Below, piece after piece: positions 18,260-27,559 of a DNA stretch of 42,962 nucleotides. Made by a program: the position numbers and the translations under genes. The stretch comes from CAZRGV01 sp964599655. Its GTDB lineage: Bacteria > Planctomycetota > Planctomycetia > Isosphaerales > Isosphaeraceae. Below the pieces are notes generated by a model, which was not told the origin of the DNA, did no database searches, and saw only the letters and a program-made list of their open reading frames with translations. The stretch lies in the NCBI GenBank assembly GCA_964599655.1, contig CAZRGV010000043.1, positions 1 to 42,962 on the forward strand. The letters run 5' to 3'. Numbering within the stretch: position 1 is the stretch's first letter; every line of letters begins with the position of its first letter.

Positions 18260-18769
18260 CTACGACTCGTTGGGTCGAGCGGCATCTTTCCAGTAGGCGA
18301 AGGTCTCGGGCGTGATCCGGGCATCGCCTTGCCGTTGGAGTTCCTCCAGGCACTCGAAGAACGCGCGGCTCGCGTCTTCCAGGCCGAGCAGTCGCATGCT
18401 GATCAGAACACGCGTGATCCGAAGCCAGTTGTGGTTCGGATACCGCCAGACCGATGGCTTTTCCTGGAAATCGTCGGCCCGAACGACCCGCCCATCCTCG
18501 TACGCCAGGCCGAGAAACGCCAGGAAAACCCGGAAGGACTTCAGGAGGTTCTCCCGAAGGACCGGCTCCGAGCGAAACGCGGCAATGTCCGCGTCGGTCA
18601 GCGTCGGCGCGCCGGGGTTGAAGCGGCTGGGCTCTCGGAGCGGAAACATCCATTGAATGAAGTCGTGAATCGACTCGAATTGATCGTCCGAGAAGCCCCA
18701 CAACGTCGCCAGCGAGCGGCCTCGGTCGTCGGTCCCGTGGCCTCGATAGAAGTCGGTGAGTCGCGACAT
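18260..18769 (-). CDS. OGFr-domain protein (opioid growth factor receptor conserved region)
   Basis: 169 residues, soluble, with no signal peptide. The whole protein follows the pattern of the OGFr conserved region known from animal opioid growth factor receptor: FYRGHGTDDRGRSLATLW, then the segment ESIHDFIQWMFPLREPSRFN, then NLLKSFRVFLAFLGL and NHNWLRITRVLISMRLLGL. Such stand-alone copies occur in scattered bacteria; no biochemical function is established for them. A GAGGAG sits seven bases upstream of the ATG. The next gene upstream, an HD-domain protein in the same direction, ends 36 bases away, so the two probably form an operon. Confidence 0.82.
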   Translation of the reverse strand: MSRLTDFYRGHGTDDRGRSLATLWGFSDDQFESIHDFIQWMFPLREPSRFNPGAPTLTDADIAAFRSEPVLRENLLKSFRVFLAFLGLAYEDGRVVRADDFQEKPSVWRYPNHNWLRITRVLISMRLLGLEDASRAFFECLEELQRQGDARITPETFAYWKDAARPNES

Positions 18770-18805
18770 GAGGATGCTCCTCGTTGACGATGCGATCGGC
18801 CCTCG

Positions 18806-19390
18806 TCACCAAGCCGCGCCGGTGCCCGAGGGACCGCCGAGTCCCAGCCGCTCGGCGAGGGGAATCAGGGCCTCGATCACAAGCTGAATATGCGAATCGA
18901 GATCGACCCCCAGGCGTTCCACCCCAGCGCGAACCTCCTCGCGATCGACCTTGGCCGCGAAGGCCCGGTCCTTGAGCTTCTTTTTCACGCTCGACGGCTT
19001 GAGCGAGGCGATGCCGTCGGGCCGGACCAGCGAGCAGGCCATGACGAAACCGGTCAGCTCGTCGCAGGCCAGCAACGCCCGATCGAGCGCCGACTCGCAC
19101 GCGACGCCCCACGGCGTGAAATGCGCGGCGACCGCCTGCGCGATCTCCGGCTCCTCGCGCTCCCGGAGCCACTCGACAATCCGTTTCGGATGCTCGACGG
19201 GCCATCGCTCGTAATCGGCGTCGTGCAGCAACCCGGTCATGGCCCATCGCGGTTCGTCTTCGTCGCCTCGTCCGTAACGATGGGCCGCCCGCCGCATGAC
19301 GGCCTCGACGGCCCTCGCGTGGTTGAGCAGCGAGGTCGTCTTGGTCCACTCGTGGAGCTTGGCCTCCGCCTCCTCGTACGTGATTCCCAT
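18806..19390 (-). CDS. HD-domain (HDIG-type) phosphohydrolase-like protein
   Basis: 194 residues. Metal-binding HD signature: H in LLNHARAVEAVMR, HD in TGLLHDADYERWP, and a later Asp in LLACDELTGFVMA. This is the pattern of small bacterial HDIG proteins that are often annotated only as HD-domain hydrolases. The remaining part (SLKPSSVKKKLKDRAFAAKVDREEV) is a helical extension typical of that subgroup. ATG 19390 is chosen over an upstream in-frame start at 19444 because GAGGAG is nine bases upstream. A nucleotide-phosphate substrate is likely but unknown. It leads the OGFr-domain gene. Confidence 0.85.
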   Translation of the reverse strand: MGITYEEAEAKLHEWTKTTSLLNHARAVEAVMRRAAHRYGRGDEDEPRWAMTGLLHDADYERWPVEHPKRIVEWLREREEPEIAQAVAAHFTPWGVACESALDRALLACDELTGFVMACSLVRPDGIASLKPSSVKKKLKDRAFAAKVDREEVRAGVERLGVDLDSHIQLVIEALIPLAERLGLGGPSGTGAAW

Positions 19391-19422
19391 CGGGCTTGAC
19401 TCCTCTCGAACGAGGTGGAACG

Positions 19423-19457
19423 CCGGGCCGAAGCCCCTTGCCAAGGCTCCGGCCCGG
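19423..19457 (-). terminator. Hairpin downstream of the M49 peptidase
   Basis: CCGGGCCGAAGCC (19423-19435) pairs with GGCTCCGGCCCGG (19445-19457) with a single mismatch. It lies about 25 bases beyond the stop of the M49 peptidase in the direction of transcription. Confidence 0.5.
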
Positions 19458-19481
19458 TTTTGGATGGGCCTCGTGAAACGA

Positions 19482-21500
19482 TCAGCGGCGGGCCGCGGGG
19501 CTCGAGTATTCGAGCATCTGCGTCGTCAGATCCTGAGGATAGGAGATCTTTACATCCGTAATCGTTCCGTCAGGATCGCGGACCGGCTCGAGCCTGGGCA
19601 TGACGAAGCCCGTGTACGAGGGCAGGTTGAGCGTCTCGACCCTCGAAAGCACCTCGTCGCGGAGCTTCGGATCGAAGTGAATGCCGTACGTTTCAAAAAG
19701 CGCCTTGGCCGCGTCGTAATCCCCTTCCGACTTGATCCGCTGAACCTCCGCGAGAAGTCGCCCGACCCCTTCGCGGAACGCGACGGGATCGACCACCACG
19801 TAGTAGGTTTTGCCGTCGCGATGGCGTTCCTCAACCGCCTTCGAGTTCGCGAGCAGCCAACGAACCACCATCTGGCGGTTCCGCATGTGATCTTCCTCGA
19901 GCTGGGCACCCTCTCGAACGCGACGGAGCTGAACCAGGCCGTTGCGAGCGTACGCCTCATAGGCCGCGCGGGCCATCTCCGGCTGATCCTCCGCCTTGAT
20001 CAGGCCAAGTTCGGCGAGCTTCGGATCGGCCATGAAGTAGAGCGCCACCAGGTCGGCCCGGCCTTCCTCGAGCGCCGAGTAGTGCTCCTTGATCGAGTCC
20101 TGGGGCTGACCCTTGAGCGACTCGGAAAGCCGCCCGGATGCGTGGCCGATCACCTCGTGCATGTTCACCAGCAGCTCGCTCGACAGGCTGCTCCATTTCT
20201 CCGCGCGCTCGGCTTCCTCGGGCGTCCAGGAGAACTCCTTGCGGAACGACGTGGGCGTCGACTTGTCGTAGGCTTCAATGATGTTCGAGAGTGAGACCGA
20301 CTTGCTCCCGTAGCGCTCCCGGATGGCCTGGTCGTTCGGCAGGTTGATGCCGATCGGCGTGACGGGCCCGCAATCCCCCGTCTCGATCACCACGTCGATC
20401 GCGTTCGCCGTGATCCCCTGAACGTTCGGCTTGCGGTACTTCTTGTCCCACGGCATGTGGTCTTCAAACCATTGCGCCTCCGAGGCCAGCTTCTGGATGG
20501 CTTCCGTCTTCTTCTTGTTGACGAAGAAGACGGCCGATTCCCACGACCCCTTGACCCCTCGTGCGTCCATATAAACTTCAATAAACCCGTTGATCGTGTC
20601 GACGGGAGCGTTCTTGTCGCGAACCCAGGCAATGTCATACGCCTCGCGGTCGGCCGTTTCACCGGTCTGGTAAAACTTGATCAGGGCCCGGAGCGCCTCG
20701 GCCGTGGGTTCGGGAGCGACCTTCGAGGCGTCTTCCAGGTGGCGAACGATTCGTGCGATGCGATGGCCATACTTGCCGTCGACGCGGTAGACCTGCTCGA
20801 CCAGCTTGCCTTTGCGTTTCACAAGTCGAGAGTTCAAGGGATAACGCTCCGTAAACCCCTTCAGGTCGTCCATGCGAACGCCGACGTACAGGTTGTTGGC
20901 GCTGGAAGCCAGAATGTCCTTACCGGGGCCGGGCGTCTTGTTGGTGACGATCGGGTCTTTGTCGGGATCGAAGAACATCGGGCGGAGCCGTTCCAGCAAC
21001 TGGTCGAGCGATTCTCCCTCCTTCAAGGGGAACTTCGCCCCCGCGTTTTCGGCGGCGTGGGCTGCGTCGGCGAATGCTTTCGGTGAGCATGTGAGAACAA
21101 ACTTCCGGGCGGTCAAGTTGTTGTAAGGCCCGGAGTTGATCCAGAACAGCTTGGCGTAGCGCCGGATCTCGTTGAGCGTTTCCGGGGCCTGGGCCTCGAC
21201 GGCCTTGGCCCGTCGAAGAATGGCCTCGAGCACCTTTCGCATCTCCAGGCTGTGAACGTAGCGCTGGTCGTAGTAGATGTCTCGACCGGCCAGCGCGGCC
21301 TGGTAAAGGTGCCAGATCAGGAGCTTCTGTTTCAGCGGCAATTCCTGGAATCCGTCGGCGTAGACCTGAACGACCGCCGCGTCATCGACGCGTTCGAGCA
21401 ACCACTTACGATCCTGTTGGGGCTCGTCGGCCCGCCCTCGGTCGGGAACGGCCGCGAGGATCAAGGGAACGATCCAGACATATCGCCAGTGAAAACGCAT
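19482..21500 (-). CDS. Secreted dipeptidyl-peptidase III-like zinc peptidase (M49)
   Basis: 672 residues. It has a signal peptide (YVWIVPLILAAVPDRGRA), so it is probably periplasmic, whereas animal DPP III is cytosolic. The zinc motif HEVIGH is at residues 448-453 and matches the family HEXXGH pattern; the third ligand is in EEGRAD at 478-483. The short spacing between the two motifs resembles bacterial DPP III rather than the longer spacing of the human enzyme. Upstream conserved text includes NNLYVGVRM, YRVDGKYGHRI, GFIEVYMDARGVKGSWES and TGDCGPVTPIGINLPND. The enzyme would cleave dipeptides from the N-termini of oligopeptides. CGGAG lies nine bases upstream of the ATG. Divergent from the sensor kinase gene. 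Confidence 0.9.
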   Translation of the reverse strand: MRFHWRYVWIVPLILAAVPDRGRADEPQQDRKWLLERVDDAAVVQVYADGFQELPLKQKLLIWHLYQAALAGRDIYYDQRYVHSLEMRKVLEAILRRAKAVEAQAPETLNEIRRYAKLFWINSGPYNNLTARKFVLTCSPKAFADAAHAAENAGAKFPLKEGESLDQLLERLRPMFFDPDKDPIVTNKTPGPGKDILASSANNLYVGVRMDDLKGFTERYPLNSRLVKRKGKLVEQVYRVDGKYGHRIARIVRHLEDASKVAPEPTAEALRALIKFYQTGETADREAYDIAWVRDKNAPVDTINGFIEVYMDARGVKGSWESAVFFVNKKKTEAIQKLASEAQWFEDHMPWDKKYRKPNVQGITANAIDVVIETGDCGPVTPIGINLPNDQAIRERYGSKSVSLSNIIEAYDKSTPTSFRKEFSWTPEEAERAEKWSSLSSELLVNMHEVIGHASGRLSESLKGQPQDSIKEHYSALEEGRADLVALYFMADPKLAELGLIKAEDQPEMARAAYEAYARNGLVQLRRVREGAQLEEDHMRNRQMVVRWLLANSKAVEERHRDGKTYYVVVDPVAFREGVGRLLAEVQRIKSEGDYDAAKALFETYGIHFDPKLRDEVLSRVETLNLPSYTGFVMPRLEPVRDPDGTITDVKISYPQDLTTQMLEYSSPAARR

Positions 21501-21767
21501 GGGCAGGCGGCTCCGCGTTGCGAGTTGAGAAACGATGAGGGCGGATGCACCGTTGACCGTCCGTCGCGACCCGAGCGTCCGAAGGATTCCGGTGGAACGG
21601 GCATCATACCGCGCGTTACGCTGAATCGCATCTCAACCACAATTCTCCCGATCACGTCCGTTCGCTAGAATCTTGGTATCGGGGCTGGCGAGCCTTTCCC
21701 TTTTGGAGATGATCAGCGCGGCCTCGGGTCGAGCCGCTCCACGAGCCGAGTCCGCACGGGACAGACC

Positions 21768-24700
21768 ATGCTGGATCGACAACGTCCGCTCTTGCTTCGT
21801 TACGCGGCCTCCCTGCTGATCATTCTGGCAGCGACTCTCGGTCGTTCGGCGCTGGATCCAGTTTTGCAACAGAGCGTTCCGTACATTACCTACTTCGTGG
21901 CGGTGGCCGCCGCCTCCTGGTTCGGTGGACTGGGCCCGGGGCTGCTCGCGTTGATCCTGGGAGCCCTAGCCTCCTCCCAATTCTTTGTCGCGCCACGGGG
22001 TTCGCTGGCGATCGCGGAGTTCGGCTCCGTGGTCAGTCTGGCCCTTTATCTGCTCAACGGCGGCATTATCATCGCGTTTTCCGAGTCGATGCACCGGGCT
22101 CGCCGAATGGCTGAGACGAAGGCGTTGCTCGCCGAGGACGAGAAGGCCCTCCTGCAACGGGAAATCGCCGATCGCCGACGGGCCGAACAGGAGCGGGATC
22201 GCCTGATCACCGACCAGCAACGATTGGCCGAGATCGCCCAGGAGCAATCGGCCACCCTGAAAGGGTTATTTGAACAGGCTCCGATCGGAATTGCACTGCT
22301 CGACGATCAGTTGCGGATCGCCCAGATCAATGCGTATGCCTCCGGGCTCATCTCCCGCGCGCCCGAATCGCTGGTGGGGGTCCCGTTGCGAAAATGCATC
22401 GAGCACCTGTTTCGCGCCGCGATCGTCGACGAGATCGAGGGGCTCGTTCGCAAGACTCTCGAAACCGGAGAGCCGTTCAACGCCGAGGATTGGAGCGTCG
22501 AGAACCGGCACCGACCCGGGTTGCCGTACCATGTCGATTGGAGCATCCGGCGCGTGGAACGCCCGGAGGGTCAAGCGGTTGGCATTCTTTTGATCATCGT
22601 CGACGTCTCCCAGCACGTCCAGCGCGAGCGCGCGCTGCGCGAGAGTCAATCTCGACTGCGAAGCGTGATCGATCGCAACATGATCGGCGTCGGCTTCTGG
22701 AGTCGCGACGGCCGGATCACCGAGGCGAACGACGAGCTGCTCCGGATCACCGGGTATTCCCGGGAGGATCTGGAGCATGATCGCACCTCCTGGAGCGATC
22801 TGACGCCGGAGGAATATCGATATCTTGATCGGATCGCCCTGAAGGAAATGGATGAAAGGGGGGCCTGCACCCCCTACGAAAAGGAGTACCTTCGGCCGGA
22901 CGGTAGCCGCATTCCAGTCCTGATCGGCGGGGCGCTGTTCGAGAACGACTCGTCCTGCGGGCCCTTTTTCGTGCTCGACGTTNNNNNNNNNNNAAAGCGC
23001 GCGGAAATCGAGCTGCGCGATAGCGAGGAGCGCTTCCGTCAACTGGCCGATTCCATGCCGCAGATTGTCTGGACGGCCCGTCCCGACGGCTATCTCGACT
23101 ATTACAATCGGCGATTCCATGAGTACACACTCCAGCCCCAGGGGGAGGGCGGAGACGAAAGCTGGATGCCCGTCTTGCATCCGGACGATCTCGCGATCTG
23201 CCTCGACACCTGGTACGAGTCGGTGCGGACCGGCCGGCCCTACCAGATCGAGTATCGGATTCGCGAGGGCAAGACGGGCCAGTATCGCTGGCACCTCGGC
23301 CGGGCGCTGCCGGTTCGTGACGACTCGGGCCGGATCGTTCGCTGGTACGGCACCACGACCGACATCGAAGACCTGAAACAAGCGCAGAACGCGCTCCGGG
23401 AGAGCCGCGAACGGCTCCGGGCCGCCCTGAACGCCTCGTCGACCGGGACCTTCCGATGGGATGTTCAGACGAACATTCTGGAGTGGGACGAGAACCTGGA
23501 CCGCCTTGTGGGGAATTCCTCGGGTTCCACGACCGATCGCCTGCAACTGCTCGTCGACCGCGTTCATCCCGACGACCGTGAGGCCGTTTTCGCCGCGTTC
23601 GACCGTTGTCGCCGCGAAGGGGCCGACTTCGACCTCGAGTTCCGGGTTGTCTGGCCCGATGGCAGCATCCACTGGTTGATCGATCGCGGCAAGATGGTCC
23701 GCGACCTCAACGGCCGGCCGCTCTCGATGACCGGGGCCTGCACCGACATCACCCAACGCAAGCAGTTCGAACAGGCCATTCAGACCGCCAAGGAACAGGC
23801 CGAGGCCGCCAGCCTGGCCAAGGACCAGTTCCTCGCCATGCTCAGCCACGAGCTTCGAACGCCATTGACGCCTGTGCTCCTCTCGGCCACCGCGCTGCGG
23901 GACGATCCGCGAACTCCCCCCGAGCATCGAGAGAGCCTCGAGGAGATCCGCCAGAACGTGGAACTCGAAGCGAGGCTGATCGACGACCTGCTCGACGTGA
24001 TGCGAATCATTCGGGGCAAGATGTCCTACCGATTCGAAGTCGTCGACATTCGCGCCCTGATCCGTCGAACGGTCGAGAACTGCCGCGTCGAGGCCGTTGG
24101 AAAACGGATCGAGGTGGCGATCGAGTGCCCGGGAGAAGCCCAACATGTCTGGGCCGATTCGGCACGGCTCCAGCAGGTCCTGTTGAACCTGATCAAGAAC
24201 GCGGTGAAGTTCACGCCCGAAGGAGGCAGGGTCACGGTCCGCACCGGTCCCGGGGACGACGGCCGTCTTCTCATCGAGGTCCGCGACACCGGGATCGGGA
24301 TCGAGCCCGATGTCTTGCCGAGGATCTTCAACGCCTTCGAACAGGGTGAAGATGTCATCACTCGAAGGTTCGGAGGGCTTGGGCTTGGGCTGGCGATCAG
24401 CCGTTCGATCGTCGAAGCCCACGACTCGACCCTGAACGCCTTCAGCGAGGGCCGTGGCCGAGGGGCGCGCTCACGTTCTCGTTGCGAACGGCGTCCCCCT
24501 CCGACGCCGCGTCCCCTCCGGCCTTGCCGGCCGATCGGGCCGATCTCCCCTCGTGGAAGCCCCGGCTCTTGCTCGTCGAAGATGATCCCATGACCTCAAG
24601 GATCATGGCCAAGCTGCTGCGGCAGGCGGACTACGTCGTGACCACCGCCAACAGCCTCGAAGGGGCGTTGAAGGTCTCGATCGAGGATTACGACCTGCTG

Positions 24701-24943
24701 ATCAGCGACGTCGGCCTTCCCGACGGCACCGGACTCGACCTGATGCGAACCGTCCGAACGCGCCGAGACGTTCCCGGCATCGCGCTGACCGGCTTTGGCA
24801 CCGACGCCGACCTCCGCAAGGAGCGAGAGGCCGGTTTCGTGGCGCATCTGACGAAGCCCGTCGATTTTGACCGGCTCGAAGCCATGATTCGCAAGGTCGC
24901 GGCCGGCCTCCACCCCGCTGCCGGCGGGAAGGTCAAGGTTTGA
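21768..24943 (+). CDS. Hybrid sensor histidine kinase with DUF4118, four PAS domains and C-terminal receiver (gap and frameshift)
   Basis: An intact gene would encode about 1058 residues. Order: DUF4118-type membrane segments (~1-105), coiled coil (~110-160), four PAS-like domains (~165-670), HisKA with phospho-acceptor His694 in AMLSHELRTPLTP, HATPase with LLNLIKNAVKFTPEGG, DTGIGIEPD, FNAFEQ and GGLGLGLAIS, and a receiver with LLVEDDP, LLISDVGLPDG and LTKPVD. Two defects occur. An 11-N gap lies at 22983-22993, just before a linker (KRAEIELRDSEERFRQLAD) that normally follows a PAS domain. About one base is missing near 24465-24480: the frame continues past it as ARSRSRCERR and stops at 24593, while the +2 frame gives LTFSLRTAS followed by the receiver to 24943. 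The ligand is unknown. The receiver has no output domain, so phosphate would pass to another protein. Confidence 0.85.
22983..22993. other. Assembly gap (11 N) inside the hybrid kinase
   Basis: Exactly 11 unknown bases between the end of the second PAS domain (FFVLDV) and KRAEIEL. The expected linker (DVT-x-x-KRAE) needs about nine bases, so the N count is probably an arbitrary placeholder and not a measured size. Confidence 0.9.
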
Positions 24944-24969
24944 GCCTCGGTTGATACGAGATCCGGCGG

Positions 24970-25656
24970 TCACAGCTCCAGCGTTTCCCCTGGCTGGAGA
25001 ACGATGGGTTCGGCCTGGGTCTCCTTGCGGACGCGATCGGCCCAGGCGTTGGCGTTCTGGGCGATGATCTCCCAGGTGTTGTAGTGGATCGGCAGGACCT
25101 TCTTGGGCTGGAGGAGCTTGATGGCCCGGATCGAGTCGTCGGGGCCCATCGTGTAGTTATCGCCGATCGGCAGAATCGCCAGGTCGACTCCATCCTCGCC
25201 AATGAGCTTCATGTCTCCGAACAGCGCGGTATCGGCGGCGTCGTAGATCTTCGTGCCGTCGTTGAGAAACAGGTGCAGGCCGCAGGGGTTGCCGCCGTAC
25301 GACCCATCGGGCAGGGCCGATCCGTGGAAGGCCAGCGTCAGCTTCAGCCGCCCGAACGGGTACGCGTGCGAGCCGCCATGCTGCTGGCCGTGGACCTTCT
25401 CGAGCCCCTGGTTCTGGAGCCAGGTGGCGATCTCGAAGTTGGCGACGACGGTCGCCCCGGTCCGCCGGGCGATCTCGATCGTGTCGCCGATGTGGTCGCC
25501 GTGGCCATGCGACACGAGGATGAAGTCGGCGGGAACCTCGCCGGGCTTCGCGGCCGCCGCGGGGTTGTGGTTCAGGTACGGATCAATCAGGATGTGCAGG
25601 CCATCGCTCTCGATCAGGAGACAGGCGTGGCCCAGCCACTTGACGCGGGTCGACAT
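24970..25656 (-). CDS. Metal-dependent hydrolase, metallo-beta-lactamase fold (UPF0173 type)
   Basis: 228 residues, cytosolic. It starts with the typical VKWLGHACLLIESDGLHILIDP segment and has the metal motif HGHGDHIGD at about 50-58. Later ligands are the His of KVHGQQHGGSHAYPFGRLKLTLAFHGS, the Asp of DAADTALFGDMKLI, and the His of KVLPIHYNTW. This is the UPF0173/UlaG-like group of the metallo-beta-lactamase superfamily; the substrate is unknown, and relatives act on phosphodiesters, lactones or N-acyl compounds. ATG 25656 was chosen because a GGAGAGG lies eight bases upstream and the domain begins there; the open frame extending further up lacks protein-like sequence. Confidence 0.9.
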   Translation of the reverse strand: MSTRVKWLGHACLLIESDGLHILIDPYLNHNPAAAAKPGEVPADFILVSHGHGDHIGDTIEIARRTGATVVANFEIATWLQNQGLEKVHGQQHGGSHAYPFGRLKLTLAFHGSALPDGSYGGNPCGLHLFLNDGTKIYDAADTALFGDMKLIGEDGVDLAILPIGDNYTMGPDDSIRAIKLLQPKKVLPIHYNTWEIIAQNANAWADRVRKETQAEPIVLQPGETLEL

Positions 25657-25947
25657 GGTGATGCCTCTCCGAGGTGTTGTCCGTGATCTTGCCCAACCCG
25701 TGGAGCGCGGACTCGGTTTCCGACATCCACGAAGGTACTCGCGCCGCCCCGCCGATTCCACCCGTCTTCCAGACCCCGGCCGGCCCTCCTGTCTGGGCTC
25801 GAACGCGGGGTTCCCGCAACGGTCGCGGTTGACGCCGAGCCCTGGGATCGTGGATAGTCGATCAGTCGGATCCGGCGCGACGCTTGACCGCTTGTTCCTG
25901 CCACCTCGAACGCCACCCATTCCGGGTGTGGATCGCACCGTACCGCC

Positions 25948-27555
25948 ATGCCTCTGAAGGTTTCCAACATCGTACTGGGCCTCGACGAGCCGGAGGATTG
26001 CCTGCCCGAGAAGCTGGCCGAGCGTCTCGACGTGGGACGCGACGCCATCGCCCGCTGGCGGATCCTCCGCAAGAGCCTCGACGCCCGACGGCACGATGAG
26101 ATCCATTTCGTCTACACGGCCGAGGTCGAGCTGCCGACCGTCGAGCCGTCTCTGGCGCGTCGCAAGCTGGGACCGGGCGTCGAGCCGTTCGTCGCCGACC
26201 GGTTCGAATGGCCCGAGGCGGGCGTCGAGCCGTTGGAGCATCGTCCGGTGATCGTCGGCGCGGGCCCTGCCGGGCTGTTCGCGGGCTATTTCCTGGCGCT
26301 GGCCGGCTACGCGCCGATCGTCCTGGAGCGTGGCAAGGCGGTCAAGGAACGCGTGGCGGACGTTCGCCGGTTCGACGGCGGTGGACCGCTCGATCCGGAG
26401 AGCAACTACCTCTTCGGCGAAGGAGGCGCGGGGACGTTCAGCGACGGCAAGCTGACCAGCCGAAGCGGCGGACCCGATGTCCAGAAGGTTCTCGAAGTGC
26501 TGGCCGAATGCCACGGCAAGCCGTCGATCCTCTACGAGCAGCGTCCCCATCTGGGCTCGAATCGGCTGCCGCTCGTGGTCCGCACCCTGAGACGCAAGCT
26601 CGAATCACTCGGAGGCGAGGTCCGGTTCGGGTGCCGGCTCGAAGACCTCGAGATCGCCGATGGGCGGCTTCGAGCCTTGCAGACGAGTTCGGGGCGGATT
26701 GCCGCCGAGATCGCCGTGCTGGCCGTCGGCCATAGCGCCCGAGATACCTATGGCATGTTGCTCCGACGGGGGGTTCCGCTGCTCGCCAAGCCGTTTCAGC
26801 TCGGTGTTCGGATCGAGCAGCCGCAAGGCCAGGTCAACGTCGCCCGCTACGGCGGCTTCTCCGATCATCCGGCCCTGGGCGCGGCCGACTACAACCTCGT
26901 CGTCCATGCGGGAACGCGAGACCTGTTCACTTTCTGCATGTGTGCCGGCGGTTACGTGATGCCCAGCGTCAGCGAGCCCGGCTACTTCTGCACCAACGGG
27001 ATGAGCGAGAGCCGTCACGACTCGCCGTTCGCCAACAGCGGCCTTGTCGTGACGATTCAGCCGGACGAGTTCGGCAGCCGGCATCCGCTGGCGGGGGTCC
27101 ACTACCAGCAAAGGGCCGAGCGACTGGCCTACCTCGTCGGAGGTCGGCGCTATCAGGCTCCGATCCAGTGGGCCCGAGACTTCCTTCAAGGGCGGGCCAG
27201 CCGAGGCAAGGTCCCTTCGAGCTACGCGACCTACTCGAGGGGCGTCGTGCCGACCGACCTCGGCCTGTTCCTGCCGCCGCTCGTGATGGAGACCCTCAGC
27301 CGAGGGCTGCCGCTGATGGATCGCCGGTTCGGCGGGCTGTTCCTCAAGCACGCCACATTGACCGCGCCGGAGTCTCGGGGCAGCTCGCCGGTTCGGATCC
27401 CTCGCGACGACCGGACTCGTGAGAGCCCGGCGTTGGCCGGGCTCTATCCGTGCGGCGAAGGCGCCGGCTACGCCGGAGGCATCATCAGCGCGGCCGTCGA
27501 CGGCCTCCGCACCGCCAGGAGCCTCGTCGCCCGGTTCGCTCGACCAAATGGCTGA
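25948..27555 (+). CDS. FAD-dependent dehydrogenase, COG2509 family
   Basis: 535 residues. The N-terminal ~75 residues form the small alpha/beta domain characteristic of this group (MPLKVSNIVLGLDEPEDCLPEKL, DARRHDEIHFVYTAEVEL). The FAD-binding GxGxxG is in VIVGAGPAGLFAGYFLALAGYAPIVLERG near residues 100-128, followed by FGEGGAGTFSDGKLTSR. The C-terminal PCGEGAGYAGGIISAAVDG segment contacts the flavin. Conserved cysteines in TFCMCAGGYVMPSVS are typical of the family. It is found in many bacteria and plants, but no reaction is established. Its stop is only four bases from the stop of the convergent methyltransferase. Confidence 0.92.
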   Translation: MPLKVSNIVLGLDEPEDCLPEKLAERLDVGRDAIARWRILRKSLDARRHDEIHFVYTAEVELPTVEPSLARRKLGPGVEPFVADRFEWPEAGVEPLEHRPVIVGAGPAGLFAGYFLALAGYAPIVLERGKAVKERVADVRRFDGGGPLDPESNYLFGEGGAGTFSDGKLTSRSGGPDVQKVLEVLAECHGKPSILYEQRPHLGSNRLPLVVRTLRRKLESLGGEVRFGCRLEDLEIADGRLRALQTSSGRIAAEIAVLAVGHSARDTYGMLLRRGVPLLAKPFQLGVRIEQPQGQVNVARYGGFSDHPALGAADYNLVVHAGTRDLFTFCMCAGGYVMPSVSEPGYFCTNGMSESRHDSPFANSGLVVTIQPDEFGSRHPLAGVHYQQRAERLAYLVGGRRYQAPIQWARDFLQGRASRGKVPSSYATYSRGVVPTDLGLFLPPLVMETLSRGLPLMDRRFGGLFLKHATLTAPESRGSSPVRIPRDDRTRESPALAGLYPCGEGAGYAGGIISAAVDGLRTARSLVARFARPNG

Positions 27556-27559
27556 ACCC

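Noticed and set aside
22266..24422. Minus-strand frame of 718 codons opposite the sensor kinase
   Set aside because: It runs through the N gap and mirrors the kinase; no domain seen.
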